DNA of 57,499 nucleotides from a bacterium (GTDB lineage Bacteria; Patescibacteriota; Minisyncoccia; UBA6257; 02-FULL-45-10c). Below, piece after piece: positions 1 to 7,844 of this stretch. The notes under the pieces are model-generated. The model made no database searches. It was not told the origin of the DNA and worked only from the letters and a program-made list of their open reading frames with translations. Within the stretch, counting starts at the first letter, position 1. Each line of letters opens with the position of its first letter. Where the stretch lies: contig JAUSKP010000010.1 of NCBI GenBank assembly GCA_030646555.1, forward strand, positions 1 to 57,499. Direction: 5' to 3'. The position numbers and the translations under genes were made by a program.

Positions 1-332
1 CCGCCGGCATAACCAACCATCTCAAAAGAATACCAAGGCAAAACCTTGCCGTTTAAGTGAGTGTCTTCCCAATTCGGATCGGCATTATAAATGCTGTGCA
101 GGGCGGTAAAAATATTCTCCATTGCTTTCGGGGTCTTTAAAACATTGCCCGGGATTTTTATTTCCAAAAAAACCCACTTCATGTTTTTTATGAACATCTT
201 TTTTAAACCGGTAAGCCAAAAGTCGGAAAAAATAAAAAACAAAATAACCGGTAAAATGATCCACCAGCTAAACTTAAAAAATTCTAAAAGAATCTTGCCC
301 GCTCCGAATATAATTATCCAAGGATCTGCCAT
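1..332 (-). CDS. Partial membrane protein, N-terminal part (C-terminus beyond window)
   Basis: Reading leftward from an ATG at 332 there is an open frame of about 110 codons that runs off the window edge. The N-terminus starts MADPWIIIFGAG and is followed by a hydrophobic segment near residues 20-42, so the protein is probably anchored in the membrane. After it comes a stretch with LEIKIPGN and KTPKAMENIF. From memory, this resembles the start of proteins near conjugation/type IV secretion ATPase genes in Patescibacteria, but I cannot confirm that. The frame is open a little further upstream without a better start. An inverted repeat at 397-456 lies upstream. Confidence 0.6.
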   Translation of the reverse strand, partial: MADPWIIIFGAGKILLEFFKFSWWIILPVILFFIFSDFWLTGLKKMFIKNMKWVFLEIKIPGNVLKTPKAMENIFTALHSIYNADPNWEDTHLNGKVLPWYSFEMVGYAG

Positions 333-396
333 ATCTAATTCAATGATCTTTATTAATGCCTACTTACATTTTACTAAAAAAACCGTAAATTTAAAA

Positions 397-456
397 GCCC
401 GTTAGAGATCCTCCGCAAGTAGCGGCGGTCATCACGACAACTTATCTCTAACGGGC
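397..456. repeat. Inverted-repeat element, CCCGTTAGAGA family, upstream of the partial membrane gene
   Basis: Arms at 397-409 and 444-456 (gcccgttagagat and its complement) are perfect over 13 bp. Between them a smaller GC-rich hairpin (ccgc/gcgg) and a short gtc/gac stem fit a branched structure. The same arms and related inner hairpins occur upstream of pheS at 44716-44830 and, with changes, at 7434-7536. Confidence 0.7.
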
Positions 457-511
457 TAAACCCCCTAAAAACAAAATCCGCCAACCGGCGGATAATGTTG
501 ATCTCATATAA

Positions 512-1558
512 TTAAGCTAAATTAACGGCATATCTTCCATCATCCAAACGATTAAAATGCTTTTTATTCTGCAAATTGATAAAAATGGTATTTTTCTTAA
601 ACACTCTTTCTTTCAAAACAAATTCCATCAAATCTCTCGGTTTAAGCGGTCCATTTTCTTTAAGAATTCTCATCATAACTTCTTTGGCGGTGCCGGGAGT
701 ATAGCCAAGCTCCTGAAGGCCATAAATACCGCGGCCAACCAAAACGAATTTTCCATCTTTAATAAGTTCATTATGAACAGTCTGCGCATTTATGCTTCTC
801 GCGGATTTTTTATAGTTTCCAATAGTTTTAGCTATTTCCGCGAAATGCAAAGGTTTCTTTTCTTTTTTAAGAACCATATATGCCCAGTCACGAATAGTTT
901 TAGGATTTACTTCGGACCAATCGGACAAGCCGAAATCACCGAAAGAATTGATATGAAAATCTTTTGAAAGAGAAATAAAGTTTAAAGCCACCAAATCTTT
1001 TAAATTATGCGGCTTGATCGCTTCGCTGAAAACTTTGTCTATGCTGGTATGGGAAAGAACTTTTTCTTTCTTGGTCGTCATATATTTAACAAGCCTAGAG
1101 ATAAAACTGACGATTTTTTTATCTTCGGATTCTTCCTGATACCAATAGGAATAAAACTTTTCGTTTTCACTGTGATATTTCGGGCAGCCGGCCATTTCCA
1201 ACAAGAACTTAACTTGGCTGTCAAAAATAGGAGAAGATTTTTCACCTAAAAGAAGCTGCAGATCAGCCAAGAGCAGGGCTTCGCGCCTAGCGCCTCCCAT
1301 ATTTTTAATATGCTCGTTAACGGTCTTTAAAAATTCATTCAAAATACCGCTCTTAATAAACCCTCTAAGATCTTTTATCGCCCCCGCCTCAATTTGCCTT
1401 ACTCTTTCTCTGGTAATACCGTGACCCTTGCCTAGTTCAGCCAAAGTAATAGCTTTCCCATCTCTTAATCCATAACGACGCTCAATAACCTCTCTTTGTC
1501 TTGGGGTTAAAATACTTAATATTTGATTCAACAATTTTTCAGTATTTGCTGGGGTCAT
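512..1558 (-). CDS. Sigma-70 region 4-like / HARE-HTH transcription protein
   Basis: A 348-residue protein. Residues 1-75 look like sigma-70 region 4: LTPRQREVIERRYGL, then a helix-turn-helix ending GITRERVRQIEAGAI. The C-terminal 120 residues carry a HARE-HTH-like winged helix (around KPLHFAEIAKTIG and FVLVGRGIYGLQELGY), the domain of the RNA polymerase delta subunit RpoE. The middle is not recognised. The sigma -10-binding region 2 is absent, so it is probably an accessory RNA polymerase factor rather than a full sigma factor. It is the last gene of a leftward group after secF. No clear SD precedes the ATG. Confidence 0.8.
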   Translation of the reverse strand: MTPANTEKLLNQILSILTPRQREVIERRYGLRDGKAITLAELGKGHGITRERVRQIEAGAIKDLRGFIKSGILNEFLKTVNEHIKNMGGARREALLLADLQLLLGEKSSPIFDSQVKFLLEMAGCPKYHSENEKFYSYWYQEESEDKKIVSFISRLVKYMTTKKEKVLSHTSIDKVFSEAIKPHNLKDLVALNFISLSKDFHINSFGDFGLSDWSEVNPKTIRDWAYMVLKKEKKPLHFAEIAKTIGNYKKSARSINAQTVHNELIKDGKFVLVGRGIYGLQELGYTPGTAKEVMMRILKENGPLKPRDLMEFVLKERVFKKNTIFINLQNKKHFNRLDDGRYAVNLA

Positions 1559-1598
1559 ATTTTTGTAACTTCTTTAATTACAAATATAATACCATATC

Positions 1599-2486
1599 CT
1601 ATTTATTTTGTAAATAGGTCAAAAGCGGACTGGCCATAAAGATAGAAGAATAGGTTCCAATGATAGTTCCTATCAAAATTAACAATACGAAATAAGATAA
1701 AGTGGCGGCGCCGAACAAATACAAAGCCACCAAAACTATCACCAATGTAAGAGTCGTATTTATTGATCTGGCAAATGTTTGATTGATGCTAATGTTAATT
1801 ATTTCGCCAAGTTTTTTGCCTCTGTGAACAATTAAATTTTCCCTAATTCTGTCAAAGACTACAATCGTGTCGTGAACGGAAAAACCCATTATTGTTAAAA
1901 TGGCAACAATAAAATTTGTATCAATTTCTAATCCCTTCACGCTGCCCCACCACGCGTATAAACCGGCCGGGATAACGGCGTCATGGAAAAGGCAAATTAA
2001 AGTAGCTATGCCATATTTCCAAGAACTGACGGGATAAGAAACTTTTCTAAAAGCGAAAGCTATATAAAGCGAAATTCCGAAAAGCACTAAAATGAAAGCC
2101 CAAATTGCCTTGCTCTTTAATTCAGCGCCGATCACGGGACCAATGCTTTCAAAACGCAATTCTTCTACCTGGCCAAAATCTTGCTGTAATTTTGCGACAT
2201 ACTCTTGATGTTGATTTTCAGAAAGCTCATTGGTTCTGATCATCATTACTCCATTTTCGGATCCGGCTGTCACCAAAAGATTTTCTATGCCAAAATTTGT
2301 TTTAAAATAATTTTCTAATTCCGGAACAGAAACTTCCTGACCGGAAAAACGAACCTGCCATAAAGTTCCGCCGGAAAAATCAATTCCTTCTTTAAAGCCA
2401 TAAGTGAAAATGCTCACAAAAGCCAAGGCTAGCAAAACCAATGAAATACCGATAAATAAATTTTTATATTTTATTAAATCAAACAT
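1599..2486 (-). CDS. secF: Protein translocase subunit SecF
   Basis: A 295-residue membrane protein, usual SecF length. With SecD it uses the proton motive force to help preproteins through SecYEG. The N-terminus has a membrane helix followed by the periplasmic motif EGIDFSGGTLW, and the conserved DTIVVFDRIREN motif sits in the membrane half. About six transmembrane segments are visible. It starts 14 nt after the secD stop, so the two form one operon (secD first). Confidence 0.95.
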   Translation of the reverse strand: MFDLIKYKNLFIGISLVLLALAFVSIFTYGFKEGIDFSGGTLWQVRFSGQEVSVPELENYFKTNFGIENLLVTAGSENGVMMIRTNELSENQHQEYVAKLQQDFGQVEELRFESIGPVIGAELKSKAIWAFILVLFGISLYIAFAFRKVSYPVSSWKYGIATLICLFHDAVIPAGLYAWWGSVKGLEIDTNFIVAILTIMGFSVHDTIVVFDRIRENLIVHRGKKLGEIINISINQTFARSINTTLTLVIVLVALYLFGAATLSYFVLLILIGTIIGTYSSIFMASPLLTYLQNK

Positions 2487-2500
2487 ATTATATGGTGTAA

Positions 2501-3781
2501 TTATTTTTTAACGACTAAATCTTTAGCATAAAAAATCCTCAGTAAATTTCTGGTAACTGTTATGGCGGTAAACATACTCACGAGAACACCGATAAGCAAT
2601 GTCAAAGCGAATCCTTTGACAAAGCCCGAGGTGAAGTTATAAAGAATAATTGTAGTTAAAATTGTAGTAAGATTTGAATCCCTGATAGAAGTCCAAGCTC
2701 GCCTGAATCCCTCATCTAAAGAAGTGGCCCTCTGCAAACCTTTCTTCATTTCTTCTTTGGTTCTTTCAAAGATAAGAACGTTGGCATCTACTGCCATACC
2801 AATAGATAGAATGAAGCCTGCAATACCGGCCAAAGACATTGTTACGGAAAAAACTTTAAATATGGCCAAAGTTAATGCTACATACATAAATAAGGCAATG
2901 GAAGCAAAGAAACCCAGGCCATGATAATAAAGAACCATAAACAACATTACGGCTAAAGTTCCTAAAAGACCCGCCCAAATAGTTTTCTGCAAAGAATCCT
3001 GCCCCAAAGAGGCGCTGACGGTTTGCTGATTTATCAATTTAATAGGAGCTGGCAAAGCGCCGGCGTTGAATCTCTCAACTAGTAATTTGGCTTCTTTCGC
3101 GTCATTAATACCGGTGATCTGAGCTCTGCCTCCGGAAATCGCTTCGTTTACTCTAGGAGCGCTGATAAGATTGTTGTCTAAAAATATTGCCAGCGGCTTT
3201 CCGATATTTTTCCTGGTCAATTCTTCAAATAATTTAGCACCTTCATCGTTGAATTCAATACTAACCAAGGGCTGTCCTAAATCACTGAGTGTAAGTTGGG
3301 CCCCCTTGATATATCTGCCGTTAAGCTCGCTCGGAATAAATTCTTGGGCTTGAGTAGCTGAAGTGGTGGCGGTGGCAGGAATTTCAACTTGATTTACTTC
3401 CGCAAATTGCAAAAATGGAGTTTCGCCGATCTGATTGATGGCTTCTTTCACATCTTTAATGCCGGCGAGTTCAACATTCAATCTGTAATTTTCTCCGGCT
3501 CTGGAAGTAGTAATTCTTGGCTCGGCCACGCCGAACAAGTTCACTCTTTTTTCAATAACATCTCTTAAGCCGTTAATTACTGAATCCTTATCGGCAGACG
3601 AAATACCGGACATATCAACTTCATAAACCAAATAACTTCCGCCAACCAAGTCTAATCCTAATTTCCAAGGCATATATTGGCTGATATATCCGCCAATTGG
3701 AGCTTTTGGATAAACAAAAAAGACCGCAAGAACTGTGAGCATTAATACTAATATGAACAGAGATAAATTTTTTGACTTCAT
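2501..3781 (-). CDS. secD: Protein translocase subunit SecD
   Basis: A 426-residue SecD, on the short side for the family. Visible motifs are an N-terminal membrane helix, LGLDLVGGSYLVYEVD (D1 motif), the P1 domain with SLGQDSLQ, and SIGMAVDANVLIFERTKEE in the membrane half. It works with SecF. The ATG at 3781 follows the 3' arm of a 19-bp perfect inverted repeat by 8 nt, with no SD, so start access may depend on that structure. Confidence 0.95.
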   Translation of the reverse strand: MKSKNLSLFILVLMLTVLAVFFVYPKAPIGGYISQYMPWKLGLDLVGGSYLVYEVDMSGISSADKDSVINGLRDVIEKRVNLFGVAEPRITTSRAGENYRLNVELAGIKDVKEAINQIGETPFLQFAEVNQVEIPATATTSATQAQEFIPSELNGRYIKGAQLTLSDLGQPLVSIEFNDEGAKLFEELTRKNIGKPLAIFLDNNLISAPRVNEAISGGRAQITGINDAKEAKLLVERFNAGALPAPIKLINQQTVSASLGQDSLQKTIWAGLLGTLAVMLFMVLYYHGLGFFASIALFMYVALTLAIFKVFSVTMSLAGIAGFILSIGMAVDANVLIFERTKEEMKKGLQRATSLDEGFRRAWTSIRDSNLTTILTTIILYNFTSGFVKGFALTLLIGVLVSMFTAITVTRNLLRIFYAKDLVVKK

Positions 3782-3789
3782 TTAATTTA

Positions 3790-3918
3790 CCCCGCACCTT
3801 TTAAGGATTGGGTTTTTAATTTTAATTATTTGTTAATTCAATAAACCAAACTCCATTTTTCACTTTTTAATATAATTTAGAATATTTTACAGACTAGTTA
3901 TCCTTAAAAGGTGCGGGG
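3790..3918. promoter_or_regulatory. Panhandle element in the secD 5' region
   Basis: The 19-bp arms at 3790-3808 and 3900-3918 are perfectly complementary (ccccgcaccttttaaggat and its complement), about 90 nt apart. In the secD direction the 3' arm ends 8 nt before the ATG. A TATAAT-like -10 at 3945-3950 lies just upstream of the 5' arm, so a transcript from it would carry both arms. A related arm core (aaaaggtgcggg) recurs after dnaK at 13996-14077. Confidence 0.7.
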
Positions 3919-4201
3919 ATTAGTTTAATGATAAATTGATATTTATTATAGTAAGTTTCTAGTATTATGGCAAATTGTTTTTTGTCATTCCTGGCTTGAC
4001 CCGGAATCCAGATTCTTCAAAAAACTCGCTCCGCCAATCATTTTCTCGGAAACAGCGTAATTTTTCCCTGCGAAAAATTCGCTTCGCTCTCAGAGTTTTG
4101 CCGCAGACGGACCGTGCCAAAACTCCTCCGAGACGTTCCTCAAAAAAGATTGATGTAGCACTCCGCTTGCTCATCTGCAAAAATTTCGGATAAAGATATT
4201 T
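3919..4201. repeat. Gene-free spacer with degenerate genomic repeats
   Basis: The spacer between the secD element and the reductase gene has no convincing gene. Both strands carry short open frames of about 70 codons, but they are made of repeat sequence: a half copy of the gtcattcc...ggaatccag family at 3984-4011, then alternating gcttcgct/aaaaattc palindromic pieces. There is no SD or promoter for either frame, so I read it as repeat DNA. Confidence 0.55.
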
Positions 4202-4906
4202 TTAATAAAAAGACTCCGTAAAAATATTTTCTTCCGGAACACCACTTTCTTTAAGATCTTTCCAAATAGCATTCACAAACTGTATGGATCCGCAAAGATA
4301 ATAATTCCTCTTACCAAAAGAAACGAGGTGTTTTTTAAGCGACTCCTTATTCATTCGCGAATATTCTTGAACCAAAGGATGCTTACCTTTCTCCTGGGTT
4401 AAAAAATAAACCAATTTATCTATGCCTTTGTTTTTTGCTAAGTCATTCAATTCATCAAAAAAAGCTATGCCGGAAATTGTTTTGTTGCTGTAAAGCAATG
4501 TAAGCTTCGGCTTGGCTTTGGAATTTATTTTTTCTTTGATAACGCTAAAAAAAGGAGTGACGCCAATTCCTCCGGCTATAAATACTATGTCCTCGCAATT
4601 TTCTTCAGGATAAAACTTGCCGTATGGACCACCAAAAATTAATTTATCATTAATCGCGGTATCTATTAAAGCAGAAGAGAAAACTCCCTGCCTTTTGACG
4701 GTCAGACAAATTAATTTTTCATTTGGCGAACTTGAGATCGTATAACATTTAGAACGCCCAACTATTGATGGAACTTTAACGCTCACATATTGCCCGGCAA
4801 TAAAATTAAAACCAGCCCCATCCGCCGGCTTAAAAAATAGCGAAGCTATATTTTCCGCTTCGTCTTTTTTGCTTACCAATACAAATTCTCTATTTTTATT
4901 TTCCAT
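4202..4906 (-). CDS. Ferredoxin/flavodoxin-NAD(P)H reductase-like flavoprotein
   Basis: A 234-residue FAD-dependent oxidoreductase of the ferredoxin-NADP reductase fold. The FAD site is seen as KCYTISSSPNE (RxYS-type) and GPYGKF, the NAD(P) site as VFIAGGIGVTPF, and the C-terminal half has YYLCGSIQF. No 2Fe-2S domain is fused to it. It overlaps iscU by 11 nt and follows iscS, so it may supply electrons for Fe-S cluster assembly. That role comes only from context. Confidence 0.85.
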   Translation of the reverse strand: MENKNREFVLVSKKDEAENIASLFFKPADGAGFNFIAGQYVSVKVPSIVGRSKCYTISSSPNEKLICLTVKRQGVFSSALIDTAINDKLIFGGPYGKFYPEENCEDIVFIAGGIGVTPFFSVIKEKINSKAKPKLTLLYSNKTISGIAFFDELNDLAKNKGIDKLVYFLTQEKGKHPLVQEYSRMNKESLKKHLVSFGKRNYYLCGSIQFVNAIWKDLKESGVPEENIFTESFY

Positions 4907-5336
4907 TTTTATTTAAATAATCTTCAACCGCTTCCCGCAGAGCTTCGTGCCCCAAAACCGAGCAATGAAATTTTCTGTCCGGCAAACCGCCAAGTCTTTC
5001 TACTATCTGCTGAGGTTTCAGTGTCTGCGCTGTTTTCAGATCCATTCCGCCCTTTTCAGTTGCCATCACGGACATCATTGAAGCCGAAGCAATGGCTGAG
5101 GCGCAGCCAAAAGTCCGCCATTTGCATTCCTTGATGCGTTCAGTCTTTTTATCAACTTTGATCCATGCGATCATAACGTCCCCGCATTCCGGACTGCCCA
5201 CAGTGCCCACTCCATCCGCTTTATAGCCGGTTTCGTCCAATAAAATATTTCTTGGATGAAAAAAATGATCTTTTATGGTTTCGCTATAGATCCAACCCGC
5301 TCCATCGGGAGAACACGATTTTTTTTGCTGTTTCAT
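4896..5336 (-). CDS. iscU: IscU/NifU-type Fe-S cluster scaffold protein
   Basis: A 146-residue IscU-like scaffold. The three conserved cysteines are visible at about residues 51 (SPECGD), 78 (TFGCASAI) and 125 (KFHCSVLG), with the conserved Asp after the first. It builds the cluster on sulfur delivered by the cysteine desulfurase. The start overlaps the iscS stop by 4 nt (ATGA), so translation is probably coupled. It has a slightly long N-terminus (about 15 residues) compared with typical IscU. Confidence 0.92.
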   Translation of the reverse strand: MKQQKKSCSPDGAGWIYSETIKDHFFHPRNILLDETGYKADGVGTVGSPECGDVMIAWIKVDKKTERIKECKWRTFGCASAIASASMMSVMATEKGGMDLKTAQTLKPQQIVERLGGLPDRKFHCSVLGHEALREAVEDYLNKNGK

Positions 5337-6619
5337 TTTATCGAAGATATGCCTCTTATTTTTTTAACAGACTCTACTAAAACTTTCATAGTGTAGTCTA
5401 TGTCTCCTTTTTTAGTATATCGTCCAAGCGTAAAACGAACGCTGCAGTGAGCAAGTTCTAAAGGCAATCCTATGCTTAATAATACATAAGATGGGCTAAG
5501 ATCTAAGGATGAACAGGCTGATCCCGTAGAACAATAAATTCCGTACCTATCTAATAGAAGGAGCAGGGATTCCCCCTCAACTCCTTTTATAGATACATTT
5601 ATATTATTTGGCAGTCGCTGTTTTATGTCTCCGTTTACCAATACCCCATCAATTTCTTTTTGAATCCGTCTCAAAAAATAGTCTCGTAATTTTATTAATC
5701 GCTTGCTTTCTGAAACTCTTTTCTTTTCAGAAATTGAAAGAGCCTCGGAAAAACCTACAATCCCCGCCACATTTTCCGTTCCCGATCTTAATCCCCTTTC
5801 CTGTCCGCCGCCAAATATAATTGGCTCAATCTTAGCTTGTAGTGAGCCCGTCGAACTATATTTTTTATTTAAATAGAGGCACCCGATCCCTTTTGGCCCG
5901 TATATTTTTGAAGAGCTCATCGTGAGAGCATCTGCCCCTAATTCCTTAGCTTTAATTGGCAATGCGCTAGCGGCCTGGCAGGCATCCGTGTGAAATATTG
6001 GGAATAATGAATTGTTATTAAATCTGTCATTGTGAGGCAACCGAAGCAATCTATTTGTTTTCTCAGATTGCCGCGTCGCAGACTCCTCGCAATGACGGAC
6101 AGTTTTAAATTCCTGAATAATTTTAGCGATTTCCTTTATTGGTTGAATAGTTCCAATTTCGTTATTGGCATACATTATAGAAACCAAAATCGTATCCCGC
6201 CTTAAACTCAAACTCAACTTTTCTAAAGAAACCAAACCCTTTTTATCTACATCTAAATAAGTTATTTCAAAGCCTTCTTTTTCCAGTTTCTTGCAGGCAT
6301 CCAATATCGCTTTATGTTCAATACCCGAAACAATTACGTGCTTTCCTTTTTCTTTATAGGCGCGGGCAATGCCGAACATAGCCAAATTGTCGGATTCGGT
6401 TCCCCCGCTGGTAAATATAATTTCTTCCGGCTCCGCGCCAATATGTTTAGCGATATTTTTTCTTGCCGTTTCAATCGCATTCTTGCTTTCTCTGCCAAGA
6501 GCATGCAAAGAAGACGGGTTGCCATACCTTTCTTTAAAATAAGGCAACATTGCCTTTAATACCCTAGGATCAACGGGCGTCGTTGAAGCGTTATCTAAAT
6601 AGACTTGTTTAGATTTCAT
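5333..6619 (-). CDS. iscS: Cysteine desulfurase IscS/NifS with an in-frame repeat insertion
   Basis: A 428-residue PLP enzyme that takes sulfur from cysteine for IscU. Seen: ASTTPVDPRVL at the N-terminus, TSGGTESDN, the HTDACQAAS motif, the PLP lysine in SSSKIYGPKG, and the catalytic cysteine in STGSACSSLD. Between PIKEIAKII and FHTDA, where the family has a short linker, about 30 extra residues (RHCEESATRQ...LLRLPHNDR) are encoded by a genome repeat at 6026-6096. The frame stays open across it. First gene of the operon with iscU and the reductase. Confidence 0.95.
   Translation of the reverse strand: MKSKQVYLDNASTTPVDPRVLKAMLPYFKERYGNPSSLHALGRESKNAIETARKNIAKHIGAEPEEIIFTSGGTESDNLAMFGIARAYKEKGKHVIVSGIEHKAILDACKKLEKEGFEITYLDVDKKGLVSLEKLSLSLRRDTILVSIMYANNEIGTIQPIKEIAKIIQEFKTVRHCEESATRQSEKTNRLLRLPHNDRFNNNSLFPIFHTDACQAASALPIKAKELGADALTMSSSKIYGPKGIGCLYLNKKYSSTGSLQAKIEPIIFGGGQERGLRSGTENVAGIVGFSEALSISEKKRVSESKRLIKLRDYFLRRIQKEIDGVLVNGDIKQRLPNNINVSIKGVEGESLLLLLDRYGIYCSTGSACSSLDLSPSYVLLSIGLPLELAHCSVRFTLGRYTKKGDIDYTMKVLVESVKKIRGISSIK
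6026..6096. repeat. GTCATTGCGAGG-family palindromic repeat inside iscS
   Basis: The ends gtcattgtgagg and cctcgcaatgac are inverted copies, with inner arms containing gaagcaatct and agattgccgcg. The same element lies between genes at 10499-10578, 11326-11385 and 11976-12047. Here it sits inside the coding region without breaking the frame. Confidence 0.9.
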
Positions 6620-6627
6620 AAAAAATA

Positions 6628-7467
6628 TTACTTTATTCTTCCATAACTATCGCTAAGCCTGATCACATCTTCAACTTCCGAAGTAGATATCTCAAAAAGC
6701 TTGACCGCATCTTTGCCGGCGGAAAATCTATGGACCGTTTTCGGAAGTATCACAATGCTTTTTCCGGCTTCCAATATCGTTTCTTTGCTGCCAATTCCTA
6801 CCTTCAATTTCCCTTCTAAAACATAAATAGTCTCATGTTTCATATTATGATATTGCTCGCTCAATTTCTGCCACGGATCTATAGAGATTATTTTGCCTGT
6901 ATACAATTTATTGTGCGCTACCCACTCTTCTTTTCCCCAAGGCTTTTTAACCACCTTGATCTTCCCCATCATTCCTTTTATTTTCTTGTCCGTATTCATC
7001 CGCTTTATTATCTCCGATTCGTTTTTAACGAGATTTGAAGAAGACTGGATCTTTTTGCCCAGCTTATCTATCATTTTTATTCCATATTTTTGGCACAGGC
7101 CTTTTTCCGGAATATTGCCAAGATTTCTATCTCCTCCCTTTGCAAATATATCCGGCATTATTTTTTCTATGGATCTGCAAACGCTCCCGTCCCGGTCTAT
7201 GCTTTCAAAAACTTCATCAACATATTTTAATGAGCCCACGATCTTCTTCCTTTCGTCGCAGCTCATAAAAACATACCCTTTTTTCATCTTCGCCTGATCA
7301 TCGTTGTTTACTATAACAACTAATTTGTCGCCCAATTTTTTCGCAAGTTTAAGATATTCTATATGTCCAGTATGAATGGGGTCAAAATATCCCGATGCCG
7401 CGACAATGATTTCTTTATTAGTTTTTTTATTCACCCCATTAGAATTTTTTTTTGTATTCATAACCAT
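6628..7467 (-). CDS. Cytidylyltransferase-cupin fusion (sugar nucleotide metabolism)
   Basis: Up to 279 residues with two domains. Residues about 18-150 form a nucleotidyltransferase of the glycerol-3-phosphate cytidylyltransferase / RfaE C-domain type (SGYFDPIHTGHIEYLK carries the HxGH site). Residues about 165-279 form a cupin like the C-terminal domain of mannose-6-phosphate isomerase/GDP-mannose pyrophosphorylase (VKKPWGKEEWVA, YHNMKHETIYVLEGKL, ILPKTVHRF). The first codons overlap an inverted-repeat arm. A GTG at 7434 lies directly after that arm and is an equally likely start (268 residues). Substrate unknown; cell-surface sugar metabolism is a guess. Confidence 0.82.
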   Translation of the reverse strand: MVMNTKKNSNGVNKKTNKEIIVAASGYFDPIHTGHIEYLKLAKKLGDKLVVIVNNDDQAKMKKGYVFMSCDERKKIVGSLKYVDEVFESIDRDGSVCRSIEKIMPDIFAKGGDRNLGNIPEKGLCQKYGIKMIDKLGKKIQSSSNLVKNESEIIKRMNTDKKIKGMMGKIKVVKKPWGKEEWVAHNKLYTGKIISIDPWQKLSEQYHNMKHETIYVLEGKLKVGIGSKETILEAGKSIVILPKTVHRFSAGKDAVKLFEISTSEVEDVIRLSDSYGRIK

Positions 7468-7536
7468 TCATTACATTTACCCACGCAATCATTAGAAATA
7501 ATATTTAAGTAAATAACGCTTCTAATTCTAACGGGG
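7434..7536. promoter_or_regulatory. Panhandle element, CCCCGTTAGAATT arms
   Basis: Arms at 7434-7446 and 7524-7536 pair over 13 positions with one G-U wobble, which is a true pair only in RNA transcribed leftward. The 3' arm ends at the GTG codon that could start the cytidylyltransferase-cupin protein. It belongs to the same arm family as 397-456 and 44716-44830. Confidence 0.6.
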
Positions 7537-7606
7537 TAAATTTTTTAAAAAATATATTGAATTAATAATATCACAGACAAACTAAAGAAAATATCAATGC
7601 TTCTGC

Positions 7607-7612
7607 TATAAT
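7607..7612 (+). promoter_or_regulatory. -10 promoter element of the VF530-like gene; probably leaderless
   Basis: TATAAT with an upstream TG (extended -10, tgcTATAAT) ends 7 nt before the ATG at 7620. Transcription would then start at or next to the A of the ATG, so the message is predicted to be leaderless. No good -35 is seen. Confidence 0.55.
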
Positions 7613-7619
7613 AAATAAA

Positions 7620-7844
7620 ATGAATGGCCATCCCAATAATCCCCTGCAAGATAAAACGCTTGAATCAATATTAAAGTTTCTGGTAGAACAATATGGCTGG
7701 GTGGAGCTCGGCTCCCGCATTAAAATAAAATGCTTCGTAAACAACCCAAGCATTAAATCAAGTCTCGCTTTTTTACGCAAAACTCCCTGGGCAAGGGAAA
7801 AAGTAGAATCTTTATATCTAAACACAAAACAAAATGGATCTTAA
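7620..7844 (+). CDS. VF530-family (DUF2132) small DNA-binding-like protein
   Basis: A 74-residue protein that matches what I know of the VF530/DUF2132 family: NNPLQDKTLESILKFLV, YGWVELG, CFVNNPSIKSSLAFLRKTPW and ARE-KVE near the C-terminus. The family is small and helical and has been suggested to bind DNA; its function is not established. It overlaps the rlmN start by 11 nt and shares its promoter. Confidence 0.85.
   Translation: MNGHPNNPLQDKTLESILKFLVEQYGWVELGSRIKIKCFVNNPSIKSSLAFLRKTPWAREKVESLYLNTKQNGS

Noticed and set aside
3965..4193. Open frames of about 70 codons on both strands between secD and the reductase gene
   Set aside because: They are made of genome-repeat sequence, overlap each other, and have no SD or promoter.
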